Shown here piece after piece: positions 35,801 to 43,870 of a stretch of 64,000 nucleotides of DNA. A program made the position numbers and the translations under genes. The DNA comes from Clostridium disporicum (GTDB taxonomy: Bacteria > Bacillota > Clostridia > Clostridiales > Clostridiaceae): assembly GCF_001405015.1 (NCBI RefSeq), contig NZ_CYZX01000009.1:80643-144642 (forward strand), written 5' to 3'. The notes under the pieces were generated by a model. The model made no database searches. It saw only the letters and a program-made list of their open reading frames with translations, and was not told where the DNA came from. Position 1 is the first letter of the stretch. Each line of letters begins with the position of its first letter.

Positions 35801-38198
35801 TTAAAGATGCTTTTAGCTTAGCAGACCCTATAAGTTGACCACCAAAATGCTCATTTGTAAAATCTATCTTTAATGGTAACTCAACATTACCTTCAGCTCC
35901 AACTGAAATAGCCCCATTAATTCCAGCTCCACCACCAATAGTAAATTTAGGTGTTATAGTTAATGCTAAATCTAAAACTAGATTTTGTGGCTCTACAGTT
36001 ACTTTGCTAACACCAGAAGCAAGCTCAACCTTACCTCCGCCACCAATTTCAAAATATACAGGCACAGGTCCTACAACAAATTGCTGATTATATTTATACT
36101 CAATTCCAGCATCTCCCACTAAAGATCCCTTAACCTTTGTTAGATTTCCATCATCATCAACAACTCCTTCTGCATATCCAATAAGGTTAAACTCTGGTTC
36201 AGAAAATCCTTTTTTCAAAGTAAAGCCACCGCTTTTTGCTCCAAAAGTTTTCATTACTTCCTTTAATTTTTTAATTCTGTCCTTAGTTTCCTTAAGATCA
36301 TCAACCTTATCTTTTAAATCGTCATACCACTTTTCTACACCATTACCTGGTTCTATACCAAAAGCAATTTTTACCTTATTCTCTTCTTGAATAACTGTAA
36401 ATGGTATAAAATCTAAAGATAATTTAATTGTTGACCCCGCGATAATAGGTAAACCGCTCTCAATCTTAAAACCATTATCCTTAAATAAAGTAAATAAAGC
36501 ATCGTCAGACTCTATTTCCCATTTAGACTTATCATTAACTGTAAGTAATATCTCTCTTGGTTTGGACTTAACCTTACCGTCAGCACTAACCATAATTACA
36601 TATATTTTTTTACCTGCATCAAATGTCTTACCTGGTGCAAAATCAATTACTCCAGTTTCAGTAGATATAGACTGATCTTCTTGATATATAATATATTTTC
36701 CTGGAGTAGCTCCATTCCATTCACCATCTAACTTAATAGAGCATTCTATTTCTGATCCATCAAAGAAGTATTCTCTTTCATGTAATAAATCGGTTCCACT
36801 ATTTTTAGATAATACCATTGTTATATAAGGAGTTCCATTATTGCTAACCTTATCTAGATAAAAAGCTCTTAAAGTACCTGGATTTACATTATATATAAAT
36901 TTTGACCTTTTATATCCCTCTGCTGTTACTTCAACAGTACATTCCCCAGATATTCCAACAAAAGTTGCTATACCATTTTTATCTGTTTTTACAGTTTGTC
37001 CATTAATCTTAACTTCTGCATCTTTAATAGCTGCAAATCCGTCCTTATCTCCAACAAAAATATTGTGTTCACAATTATTTATCCAGTACTCCTTTAATGG
37101 TTCTATGTCCGTAACATCTATTTTACTTACACGTATTGCATAAGTGAACAAATCATCCATTGCCTTTTTAGCAAATTGACCTCTATTGCCACCATTAGGA
37201 TGTTGTTCTCCACCATGTACATAGTTATACTCCCAAGTTAATCCAGAAGCTATTACCCTTCCTTTTCCAAGTGGATATTCAACTAAAGTTGGATTACCAT
37301 CTTCATTAGTTAATATAATCTTAGAACCAGCAGGTAAAGAGCTTTCATTAAAGCTTACATGGCTTGCCCAGTTCTCATATAAGTCTTCATCTAAAAGAAC
37401 TTGATTATCAGTTAACTCACCAGTTACAATTGGATGATTATTATCTGCAACATAATTCCTAAAAGATTTATTATCTGCTTTTTTAACCTCACCTGGCAAA
37501 GCTTCTGATAATACACCTTCAGCCCATCCTGAATCACAGGCACCAAAAACTATTACCCCACCAATACTCGCAAACTTTTCTAAGTATTCCTTAAAGTTTT
37601 TATAATTTTCATACATTTGAAAAGACTGGTCATTTGCAAATACAACAACTCCATACTTAGACAAATCTACGCTTAAAAAATCCTCTGTACTAACAAGATC
37701 ATACTCAGTTATTCCAGATAGAACAACTTGGTTTGTATTTGTATTCCAAGGAAGGTTATCTTCAATTAATAATACACGTTTACTTTCTTCAACACTAAAT
37801 GTTCTTGGTGTATCATACTCTATATATTCACTTTTGCTTAATGTATATCCTTCACTAGGTTTATCAGATGAACTTATTGAAGAATCAGTTCCGTCATTAT
37901 TTATATCATCATCATCTTCAACTGTTTCTACTTCCTTTTCTCCATCATCTTTACGCTCTTCTTCATTGCTTATTTCTTCATCATTACTTACCTCATTATC
38001 TTGAGATATTTCTTCATTGCTATTCTCATCTTCTACTAAAGTTTCATTGTTATCAAGTAATTCCTCCTGCTGTTCTACATTGGCTCCACCTTCACCATCA
38101 TATACCTCAGCTCTAGCATTACTGAATGTAAAATTACTTATCATAAAAATCGTCATCAAAGCCGCTATCAATGCTTTATGTTTTCTAAGTTTCCCCAT
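32826..38198 (-). CDS. Very large sortase-anchored surface protein with a GATase-like domain, CARDB, Big_2 and a Gly/Asp/Asn repeat stalk
   Basis: A 1790-residue exported protein. It has a signal peptide (MGKLRKHKALIAALMTIFMI) and an acidic region. A ThuA/class I amidotransferase-like fold runs at about 140-355 (RVLLIEDNLPWNTN, GGVIVFGACDSGW, LGKGRVIASGLTWEYNYVHG). A carboxypeptidase-regulatory-like domain follows (about 380-435), then a long beta-rich middle with possible propeller blades at about 900-1230. A CARDB-like domain is near 1240-1340 and a Big_2 domain near 1460-1545. Ten 17-residue repeats (1547-1716) precede an IPTTGQ sorting signal with membrane segment and KKKKK. IPTTG varies from LPXTG at the first position. 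I chose the ATG at 38198; a GTG four codons upstream is possible. It is probably an adhesin or glycan-binding protein; an enzymatic role of the amidotransferase-like fold is not shown. Confidence 0.85.
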   Translation of the reverse strand: MGKLRKHKALIAALMTIFMISNFTFSNARAEVYDGEGGANVEQQEELLDNNETLVEDENSNEEISQDNEVSNDEEISNEEERKDDGEKEVETVEDDDDINNDGTDSSISSSDKPSEGYTLSKSEYIEYDTPRTFSVEESKRVLLIEDNLPWNTNTNQVVLSGITEYDLVSTEDFLSVDLSKYGVVVFANDQSFQMYENYKNFKEYLEKFASIGGVIVFGACDSGWAEGVLSEALPGEVKKADNKSFRNYVADNNHPIVTGELTDNQVLLDEDLYENWASHVSFNESSLPAGSKIILTNEDGNPTLVEYPLGKGRVIASGLTWEYNYVHGGEQHPNGGNRGQFAKKAMDDLFTYAIRVSKIDVTDIEPLKEYWINNCEHNIFVGDKDGFAAIKDAEVKINGQTVKTDKNGIATFVGISGECTVEVTAEGYKRSKFIYNVNPGTLRAFYLDKVSNNGTPYITMVLSKNSGTDLLHEREYFFDGSEIECSIKLDGEWNGATPGKYIIYQEDQSISTETGVIDFAPGKTFDAGKKIYVIMVSADGKVKSKPREILLTVNDKSKWEIESDDALFTLFKDNGFKIESGLPIIAGSTIKLSLDFIPFTVIQEENKVKIAFGIEPGNGVEKWYDDLKDKVDDLKETKDRIKKLKEVMKTFGAKSGGFTLKKGFSEPEFNLIGYAEGVVDDDGNLTKVKGSLVGDAGIEYKYNQQFVVGPVPVYFEIGGGGKVELASGVSKVTVEPQNLVLDLALTITPKFTIGGGAGINGAISVGAEGNVELPLKIDFTNEHFGGQLIGSAKLKASLMFVFTAETPSIKGTWVVVDNYYGRKKILEGNPSAAVYNSENFVKLDRSYLEKDGAVSLNDISDENLLVLENVLLPSSSQNIETIGDKQIAVYQVDDPSRNDNNRSKLVYSVCEEGVWSEAKDVWNNGAPDFDAVLKAYNDELYLVWQKAAKELPNDGDDLENQINKALELSEIAFARWDNNTNSFVDFKYLTNNERLDMSPSIAIDNDEIYVSWVSSDSNIFEDSIDNEIVYTSSKKNNVWSKPEVLVDVNSNISSIDSSIVNNKLNVAYGVDTDNNISTYDDIEIMLATDDNITQITSNEVAEFNPTFYDGKLYWYSNNDLMSYDFAKKTILAEGIKYITQNYNIINHDGREIVIWLDSVTEELDSIRASVRQDDGWSKPVKVYEATEAITNYDGCVSADGKWNIVMNLVNESDEDEIHKLVAYIDGFNNDIALEAVNCDETIRDGVNQPIDILVKNNGLKDITNFKLAVYDTSNVLISEKNVECNIAVGESTEISDIVNVGDITGKKDLVIKIEAEGEKNLDDNSRETTIGYTDVKVKVKTYEIGDQIIIDATVSNASAIPANAAISIIEDREDGIVLDMKNIGLMTSEEDYLYRYSVDKNNINYNGERYKSYYIKVDCLEEERIKANNVESVVIDSKEFESYDGEPGPDITIIKVTGVEITPSKDITLNLADSKTYKLEANVYPENASNKGVIWQCADNKVAIVDQNGNVEAKGPGTTEIKVITRDGEFTDICKVTVVESENNEPGGDNNNSGEGNTDPDTPGGDNNNPGEGNTDPDTPGGDNNNPGEGNTDPDTPGGDNNNPDEGNTEPDTPGGDNNKPGNGDTETDTPSGDNNKPGDGDTETDTPSGDNNKPGDGNAGTDTPSGDNNKPGDGNAGTDTPSGDNNKPGDGNTGTDTPGGDNSKPGSGDTETDTPSGDNNEQGDDNTIIVKPGENNNNSSNNQNGSNNQNNESNSIPTTGQENYMWLIAIILIAVGAGLTIYKKKKKI
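33051..33560 (-). repeat. Ten tandem 51-bp coding repeats
   Basis: Ten consecutive 51-bp units encode the 17-residue pattern P(G/S)GDNN(N/K)PG(E/D)GNTxxDT; a partial eleventh follows. The first units (DPDT type) and later ones (TETDT, AGTDT types) form subgroups, which suggests local duplication. The repeat forms the stalk before the sorting signal. Length changes by slippage are likely. Confidence 0.9.
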
Positions 38199-38228
38199 TA
38201 ATTCTTTCACCCCAAAACCATTAAACTA

Positions 38229-38618
38229 TCAGCTTACTAGGAATCCAATTCCCATAATCATTAACCATACACCCACACAACCAAAGAATAGCCCCATTAT
38301 ATAAAGCATAAAATTCTCTAAAAGAATAATTTGCTTTGGATTATCTCTTCTATACAATATAGTTAATTGCTTCCCTATATGTTTTTCATATATACGCACA
38401 CTTCCAATATCATGTACAATAGTGTATTCACTACCTTCCGCCACATACTTTAATATATAATTATTATTATTTCTGTCTCCAATATATCTCTGAATACCCA
38501 CTACAGTAGCTTTAGTTTTACCGCAATTAAGTAACACGTAGAAAAATTTCTTAAATAAAGCTATACACATAACAATTAACATAATTCCAAATGCAAAGAA
38601 TGGTAATGATCTTAACAT
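38229..38618 (-). CDS. DUF3592-like membrane protein
   Basis: A 129-residue protein with an N-terminal membrane segment (about 5-25), an extracytoplasmic or cytoplasmic beta domain with YILKYVAEGSEYTIVHDIGS, then HIGKQLTILYRRDNPKQIIL, and a C-terminal hydrophobic segment (about 100-127). This is the DUF3592 layout; function unknown. I place the start at the ATG with GGAGGG 6 nt upstream, twelve codons inside the longest frame. It lies 30 bp upstream of the large surface-protein gene and is probably cotranscribed with it. Confidence 0.7.
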   Translation of the reverse strand: MLRSLPFFAFGIMLIVMCIALFKKFFYVLLNCGKTKATVVGIQRYIGDRNNNNYILKYVAEGSEYTIVHDIGSVRIYEKHIGKQLTILYRRDNPKQIILLENFMLYIMGLFFGCVGVWLMIMGIGFLVS

Positions 38619-38654
38619 ACTTTTCCCTCCTTTCCTTCCTAGTAATATCTCCAT

Positions 38655-39029
38655 TACTTAACATATTCACTTTGTCTACTGTGTATAACATAATATTCAA
38701 AAATTTTGTTCATCATTTTTTAACAAATTTCTAATATGTGTTCTATCTATAAAAAATACCTTAGAAGTGCATTAACAATATAAATGCATTCCTAAGGTAT
38801 TTTGATTATCTCTTAAAACATCTCAAACTTATTGCAAACCAAAAGTATCATAATAATAAATACGTATAATATTAAAAATTTCAATAACTTTTTTATCTTA
38901 ATTGTCTATCATAAGTTTTTTCGTCTTTTCTTATATACTGCTTATTAAATTTTAAAAATAAATTTAAGTAATAACTTCTAGAAGGGCTTTCTATTAAAAT
39001 TTATATTATAAATATCTTTAATATTATAA
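38655..39029. other. Spacer with an orphan terminator and a tiny hydrophobic frame
   Basis: No clear gene. It holds a strong minus-strand terminator at 38753-38803 that follows no annotated gene. Just upstream of it is a 23-residue hydrophobic frame (38813-38884, minus strand, TTG start, no clear ribosome-binding site). Confidence 0.5.
38753..38803 (-). terminator. Orphan terminator
   Basis: AAAATACCTTAG and CTAAGGTATTTT, with an inner TGCAT/ATGCA pairing, form a long stem followed by six T on the minus strand. The next gene upstream (39103-40695) has its own terminator, so this one ends an unidentified transcript. Confidence 0.75.
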
Positions 39030-39056
39030 AAAGGCTGTGCATTTGCATCAGCCTTT
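39030..39056 (-). terminator. Terminator of the 530-residue surface-protein gene
   Basis: On the minus strand AAAGGCTGATGCA pairs with TGCACAGCCTTT-type sequence (GGCTG/CAGCC with GCA/TGC), followed by TTTATAAT. Confidence 0.7.
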
Positions 39057-39102
39057 CAATGTATTAAAAGATTAGAAACAAAAAATCTTATATTAACCTA
39101 AT

Positions 39103-40695
39103 CTATTGCTTCTGAAAATATTCTTTTTTATTTAAAATTACAACCCCTGCTAATACTAAAGTCATTGCTAACATTATTGTTATATTGCTATTAACTCCAC
39201 CTGTTTCAGGTAATTTACCCTTATCATAATTGCTTCCGTTATTAGTTTCTGATGGTCTTACTGTAACAATTTTATCATTCTCTGATTCTGATGGCTCTAC
39301 TGGTTGTACAGGAACTATTGGTTCTTCTGGTTCTATTACTACTACTTCCTGGTCTAAGTTATCTTTATCAGAAATAAAGTAAGTATTACAATGATCAATC
39401 TCAAAAGTTACATATTCATCCCCATATACATACTCAATATATAATGATTCTTTTATTTTTTCAGGTTTTCCAGTTTCTTTATTATAATAATATAATGTAA
39501 CTTCTTTATTTGATAAAGGAGATTTATATCCTATATATGCTTTAACTTCTGCTTTTCCTGGAAGATTTCCATTATGAGCAAAATCTATAATAACTGCATT
39601 TTCATCAATCTCTAATATTTCATTTTCATATTCTGATACATTACTAACACTTAAATTTACATCTCTAATGTCTTCATGATTAATATTATTACCATCAAAA
39701 GTCCAGCTTTGATCATAACTTAATAAAAATGAAACTGTTTTTCCTGAATCTTTGATAGCTTTAAAGATTGATGAATCTACAGTTCTACTATCATTGTTTA
39801 GTTGTATCATAATATTATTATCTGCTGATTCTAATATATAGCTTATGACTTCTTCGTTAGATGTTTCGTTATCTATTTCAAATATAACTGAAAAATTATA
39901 CTCTTCAGTACTTATTGAACCATCTGCGCCGGTAGCCTTTATAAATAAATTATAATTTCCAAACTCAGTTATAGGTTGTCCATCATAATTTTCCCCATTT
40001 AATAACATTTCTATAGTTCCGTGATCAGTGTATACTTTTGGTACAAATGGAGCTGTATAACTTCCATAAGCATTTGAACTAATATTAGGATACCATTGTT
40101 CATCCAAGTTATTTTTTACTAATATATTTCCTGTTCTGACTAAATTTACATGATTATCAATGCCAGCTGAATAAGTAATCATATTCCCACTTATATCCAT
40201 TAAATCAACATATTCTAACCTATAAATCCCCTCTGAAGCAGATTCAGGAATTTGGATTTCACCTCTAAATACGTTTTCTGATTCATAATATGGTAGTTCG
40301 TAATTTTCCATAAATCCATTACATGCGTAAGTTACTATAGCTACATTTGCTCCATTATCCTCTGTAACAAATCCTGATTCATCAGTGGCTTCAATAGTAA
40401 GCTGAACTGTTCCCCCTGGCATTATTACTGCATTATCAAGTTTAGTTGATATTAATTCTGGTGGAGTTACATCTCCATTATTCTCTGATGTTAATTCAAT
40501 ATTTTCTTCTTCTGAAACAAGATTACCATCAACTTGTATGTTTCCATCATCTTCTGTACTTATAGTTACTTCTGTTGTTACATCCTCTAGTTCATCTGCT
40601 AAAACTTTAGTTGTTACGTTTGATGCTATTAATGTACATGAAAATATGCACATCAATACTTTACTCATTTGTTTGGTAATTTTCTTGTTTTTCAT
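39103..40695 (-). CDS. Sortase-anchored surface protein
   Basis: A 530-residue exported protein. It has a signal peptide (MKNKKITKQMSKVLMCIFSC...), an acidic stretch to about 75 and an Ig-like domain (about 80-190, DVTPPELISTKLDNAVIMPG, FRGEIQIPESASEGIYRLEY). More beta-rich sequence follows to about 455, then a Glu/Pro linker and an LPETGG sorting signal with membrane segment (NITIMLAMTLVLAGVVIL). A start ten codons upstream lacks a ribosome-binding site, while GGAGGGG lies just before the ATG used. No enzyme motif was seen. It is the third sortase substrate of the window with a canonical or near-canonical motif. Confidence 0.85.
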   Translation of the reverse strand: MKNKKITKQMSKVLMCIFSCTLIASNVTTKVLADELEDVTTEVTISTEDDGNIQVDGNLVSEEENIELTSENNGDVTPPELISTKLDNAVIMPGGTVQLTIEATDESGFVTEDNGANVAIVTYACNGFMENYELPYYESENVFRGEIQIPESASEGIYRLEYVDLMDISGNMITYSAGIDNHVNLVRTGNILVKNNLDEQWYPNISSNAYGSYTAPFVPKVYTDHGTIEMLLNGENYDGQPITEFGNYNLFIKATGADGSISTEEYNFSVIFEIDNETSNEEVISYILESADNNIMIQLNNDSRTVDSSIFKAIKDSGKTVSFLLSYDQSWTFDGNNINHEDIRDVNLSVSNVSEYENEILEIDENAVIIDFAHNGNLPGKAEVKAYIGYKSPLSNKEVTLYYYNKETGKPEKIKESLYIEYVYGDEYVTFEIDHCNTYFISDKDNLDQEVVVIEPEEPIVPVQPVEPSESENDKIVTVRPSETNNGSNYDKGKLPETGGVNSNITIMLAMTLVLAGVVILNKKEYFQKQ

Positions 40696-40810
40696 TTTCT
40701 CCCCTCCACAAAATTTTTTCACCAATATTTTACTATCAATTTATAATTTTGTAAATATTTTACTATTAGTTCATTATCATATTTATCTTTATAAAAATAT
40801 CATTTTACAT

Positions 40811-42133
40811 TTACATATTGCTTATTTTGCAAATATTTCCGTCCCATCTTAAAGCTTTAATCCCTCTTCCACCATGTCTATTTTTTAGTATTATCGCATT
40901 TATGCAGTTAGGATTTTCTTTTGCATCTTTTGAATCGTAATCTACTTTCCCTTCACGGAATTTATTGTCTTTATATGCTCTATCATCAAATCTTTTATCT
41001 CTATAAAGACCTATTATCTGGTCACTATCTTGCTCAATTCTTGCGCTGTCTTGAATATCCGCTTCTGTTAGTATTTCATAAACTTCACCATTATTTCTAT
41101 CAACATTTCTATTTGCTTGAGCTACTAAAACTACACATATATTTTCTTCTATAGCAAGTGTCTTAAGCCTTGATGTTATCTCCCCTAATTTCTCTGTAAG
41201 TTTAGCAGAGGAACTTGGATCTACATACTTGTTTATATAATCAAGAAAGATGATATCTAGGTTATTTTTAAGCTTGTACACCTTTATTTCATTAATGAAT
41301 TTATCTATACTAGTTTCAGTACTTATATAAAGCATACTACTTAAAAGCTTAGAACAAAATTCAGAAACTTTATCCTTCTCTTCATCTGTAAGTAAATCTT
41401 TTTCAAACCTATTATTATCAATATTAAATTGACTGGCAGCCATTCTATTTAATACTTCATCTTCACTCATCTCTGCACTACCATAAATTACATTATGTCC
41501 ACTAAGTGCCATGTTCTTAGCTACTTGTATTGAAAAAATACTTTTACCAACTCCACTTCTAGCAAATACAGTAATAAGTCTCCCCCTTCTAAAATTTCCT
41601 AAAACATCATCAATCTTAGTTAATCCACTTTTAACTCCCATATCCTTATTAATCTCGTATAAATTTTTTAAATAATTATCATAAATATCTTCAATATTTA
41701 AATCTTTTTTAAGAGTACAATTATACAAATTAATTAAAGTGTTGCTTAACTTATTTTCCATATCTTCAATAGTCATCTCATCACTTACATGAGAACACAA
41801 ATTAAGTACAATCCTCTTTTTATAAGCTTTAATCAATAGCTCTAGCTTTGTCTCAAAAGCAACATCTGTTGAGCTACAGCTATAAACTTCACTAACATAG
41901 CTAACTCCACCCATCAGCTTAATTATCTCCTTATAATTTTCTAAGAAGTTAATTAAATCAATCTCCTTTTTATCATCAGCCATCTTTATAATTCCTTCAT
42001 AAATCATGCTGTGATTCTCAACCTGAAACATATACTTTTTTATATTTTCATTAGCTTTAGGTATCAATCCTGGATTTACAAACATAGTCCCTAAAATACT
42101 TTGCTCTAGCTCAATATGCTGACTAGTTAACAC
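40811..42133 (-). CDS. DnaB-like replicative helicase
   Basis: A 440-residue helicase. The N-terminal DnaB domain (about 3-130) starts SQHIELEQSILGTMFVNPGL. The RecA-like C-terminal part (about 170-435) has Walker A ARSGVGKS, EMSEDEVLNRMAASQ, Walker B IIFLDYINKY, VVLVAQANRNVD and the arginine finger block NCINAIILKNRHGGRG. It unwinds DNA at replication forks. The GTG start has GAGAGG 5 nt upstream. Its neighbours (a putative replication protein and two small genes) and its distance from chromosomal replication genes suggest it belongs to a phage or plasmid-derived module. The start of this transcript overlaps a long hairpin at 42148-42189. Confidence 0.85.
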   Translation of the reverse strand: MLTSQHIELEQSILGTMFVNPGLIPKANENIKKYMFQVENHSMIYEGIIKMADDKKEIDLINFLENYKEIIKLMGGVSYVSEVYSCSSTDVAFETKLELLIKAYKKRIVLNLCSHVSDEMTIEDMENKLSNTLINLYNCTLKKDLNIEDIYDNYLKNLYEINKDMGVKSGLTKIDDVLGNFRRGRLITVFARSGVGKSIFSIQVAKNMALSGHNVIYGSAEMSEDEVLNRMAASQFNIDNNRFEKDLLTDEEKDKVSEFCSKLLSSMLYISTETSIDKFINEIKVYKLKNNLDIIFLDYINKYVDPSSSAKLTEKLGEITSRLKTLAIEENICVVLVAQANRNVDRNNGEVYEILTEADIQDSARIEQDSDQIIGLYRDKRFDDRAYKDNKFREGKVDYDSKDAKENPNCINAIILKNRHGGRGIKALRWDGNICKISNM

Positions 42134-42147
42134 AATATCCTCTCCCT

Positions 42148-42189
42148 CTGGACCTTCTGTGTCCAATTATTTGGACCCAGAAGGTCCAG
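42148..42189. repeat. 19-bp GGACC hairpin between replication genes
   Basis: Two 19-nt arms beginning CTGGACCTTCTG and ending CAGAAGGTCCAG pair with one mismatch around TTAT. It fills the gap between the replication-protein and helicase genes. It belongs to the same family as the palindrome at 31603-31623. The flank AAGGTCCAGTT...TTTGAAAATTA recurs at 32014-32036. Confidence 0.75.
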
Positions 42190-42199
42190 TTTTTGAAAA

Positions 42200-43117
42200 T
42201 TAATCGATATATTCTGACGCTTTTATTTTAACTTTTTCCTTGGAGGTATTTAAATAACTTTTCCAAAGGTGCCCTTCATAGGTAAACTTATAAATTCCAT
42301 TGGGCTTTATCAAAAAGCTTTTTAAATCCCATAGGTAATCATAATAAAACTTACTATGATAAACCTCTGCATAATTATCTATAGCCTGCAATATCTGCTC
42401 TATGGTAAATACCCTTAATACACTTTCAATACAACTTGCTATATTTTTAGTTAAGGTTAATTCATTGCTGATGTTCTTCTCATTCCATTTATCAAAAATC
42501 CTTATATATATTTCTTTTTTGTTTTTATATTGTTTTATTAGAGTATCGGTTGTGATACTACTACTCGTATCACTTAAGTTACTACTGGTATTTAACTTAA
42601 CTTCAGTAGTATCACTTCTGTTACTATTACTAGTATCACTTACGTTACTATTACTAGTATCGCTTGAGTTACTACTGGTATTTAACTTAACTTCAGTAGT
42701 ATCACTTCTGTTACTATTACTAGTATCACTTGAGTTACTAGTGGCATTTAAATCAACACCACCAGTATCACATTCGTTACTATTTATCTCACTAGTACTA
42801 GATAGATTATTAGTTATTATGTCATTATTTTTTACCTCACCAGATAAATAATCCTTAATAAACTTATAACAATTAGCTCTATTCTTCTTCATTGTTATAA
42901 TATAATTTTTCTCCTTAAGAGATTTGATAAGACTAGCTATAGTATTTCTATTCTTAGTTCCAAACAAAGCCATTAAAGATTCATAAGTTGGATAGACTTC
43001 TCCAATATTTTTATAATCAAAACTTTTAAGAGCAATTATAAAATACTTCTCATAAATATTTAAATCACTGTCATTTAAAATCATATTGCTCACTCTTGTA
43101 AAACCATTACTACTCAT
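42200..43117 (-). CDS. Putative replication protein with winged-helix N-terminus
   Basis: A 305-residue protein. The N-terminal 90 residues resemble phage and plasmid replication-initiation or DnaD-like winged-helix proteins (YEKYFIIALKSFDYKNIGEV, YESLMALFGTKNRNTIASLI). A low-complexity Ser/Asn/Asp/Thr linker follows at about 105-195, encoded by repeated DNA. The C-terminal domain (about 200-305) has YIRIFDKWNEKNIS and FYYDYLWDLKSFLIKP, as seen in phage replication proteins that load the helicase. It is directly upstream of the dnaB-like gene, which supports a helicase-loading or origin-binding role. The linker may have been built by repeat insertion. Confidence 0.65.
   Translation of the reverse strand: MSSNGFTRVSNMILNDSDLNIYEKYFIIALKSFDYKNIGEVYPTYESLMALFGTKNRNTIASLIKSLKEKNYIITMKKNRANCYKFIKDYLSGEVKNNDIITNNLSSTSEINSNECDTGGVDLNATSNSSDTSNSNRSDTTEVKLNTSSNSSDTSNSNVSDTSNSNRSDTTEVKLNTSSNLSDTSSSITTDTLIKQYKNKKEIYIRIFDKWNEKNISNELTLTKNIASCIESVLRVFTIEQILQAIDNYAEVYHSKFYYDYLWDLKSFLIKPNGIYKFTYEGHLWKSYLNTSKEKVKIKASEYID
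42540..42745 (-). repeat. Repeat region coding for the Ser/Asn/Asp/Thr linker
   Basis: A 65-bp sequence occurs twice exactly (42577-42641 and 42667-42731), 90 bp apart. Within it 24-bp units containing TACTAGTAATAGTA, itself an inverted repeat, alternate with AGTGATAC. Both periods are multiples of three, so the frame is kept. The layout recalls the extragenic mini-hairpin arrays. Confidence 0.7.
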
Positions 43118-43139
43118 ATATATTTAACTATCCCCCTTA

Positions 43140-43670
43140 TTAAAATAACAGCTTGTCAAATGCATCTAATACATCATCAACATTAGCTGTACCACTTGAT
43201 GACGTAAGTAAATTGGGCTGTATTACTGTTAAATCTATAGAATTAGAGCTTGTCTCACATAAGTATTCATCTACAGCTTTATATGCAATTTCCATCATCT
43301 CTTCATATTCATCAACTTCAATAAAATCACACTCCATAGACACTATCTTCATAGCATGTATATTCTTCTTACTCACCATAATAACATCACAAAACCTATT
43401 TCCATTCTTGTCTGTTGGATTTAATATGATTTTGCCTTCTTTATATCCATCCCCCTTTTCCATCTCAATTCCAACAAGGCAACAAATCTGTGCACAAGCT
43501 ACATCTGATGCCTTTTCAACATAATCAGAAAAACCACTCTTCCTTGAAACTCGATCATAAAATATATTATATTTATCCTCACTTATAAGCTCCATCTCCA
43601 AAGCAGCCTTACTTGTAGATAATCCTCCAATAAGCTCTTCCTTTAACTTAATTCCAAAATCACATTTCAT
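43140..43670 (-). CDS. Protein of unknown function in the replication module
   Basis: A 176-residue protein (MKCDFGIKLKEELIGGLSTS...) with no domain I recognise. It looks soluble and mixed alpha/beta; the middle is Cys-rich (DVACAQICCLVGIEMEKGDG) and the end Ser/Thr-rich. AAAGGAAG lies about 11 nt before the ATG used; an ATG seven codons upstream has no such site. It precedes the replication-protein gene with a gap of 22 bp, so it is probably in the same operon. Confidence 0.55.
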   Translation of the reverse strand: MKCDFGIKLKEELIGGLSTSKAALEMELISEDKYNIFYDRVSRKSGFSDYVEKASDVACAQICCLVGIEMEKGDGYKEGKIILNPTDKNGNRFCDVIMVSKKNIHAMKIVSMECDFIEVDEYEEMMEIAYKAVDEYLCETSSNSIDLTVIQPNLLTSSSGTANVDDVLDAFDKLLF

Positions 43671-43831
43671 AATAATTAAACTTCCTTTCATATTTAATTT
43701 TTGACTCTATAATTATTTTAACAACCAATTATTTGCTGAAAATTTATTGAATATTTATTCTATATTTATTTTATTTGTTTTATTTGCTAAATATTTGTAT
43801 AAAATTTGCTTATTTATTTAGAAAACAAAAA

Positions 43832-43858
43832 AAGTCCTGTGCATCATGCACAAGACTT
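43832..43858 (-). terminator. Terminator of the winged-helix gene
   Basis: AAGTC and GACTT with an inner TGTGCAT/ATGCACA stem; on the minus strand followed by TTTTTTTG. It separates the winged-helix gene from the replication module. Confidence 0.8.
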
Positions 43859-43870
43859 ATAATTAGCCAC

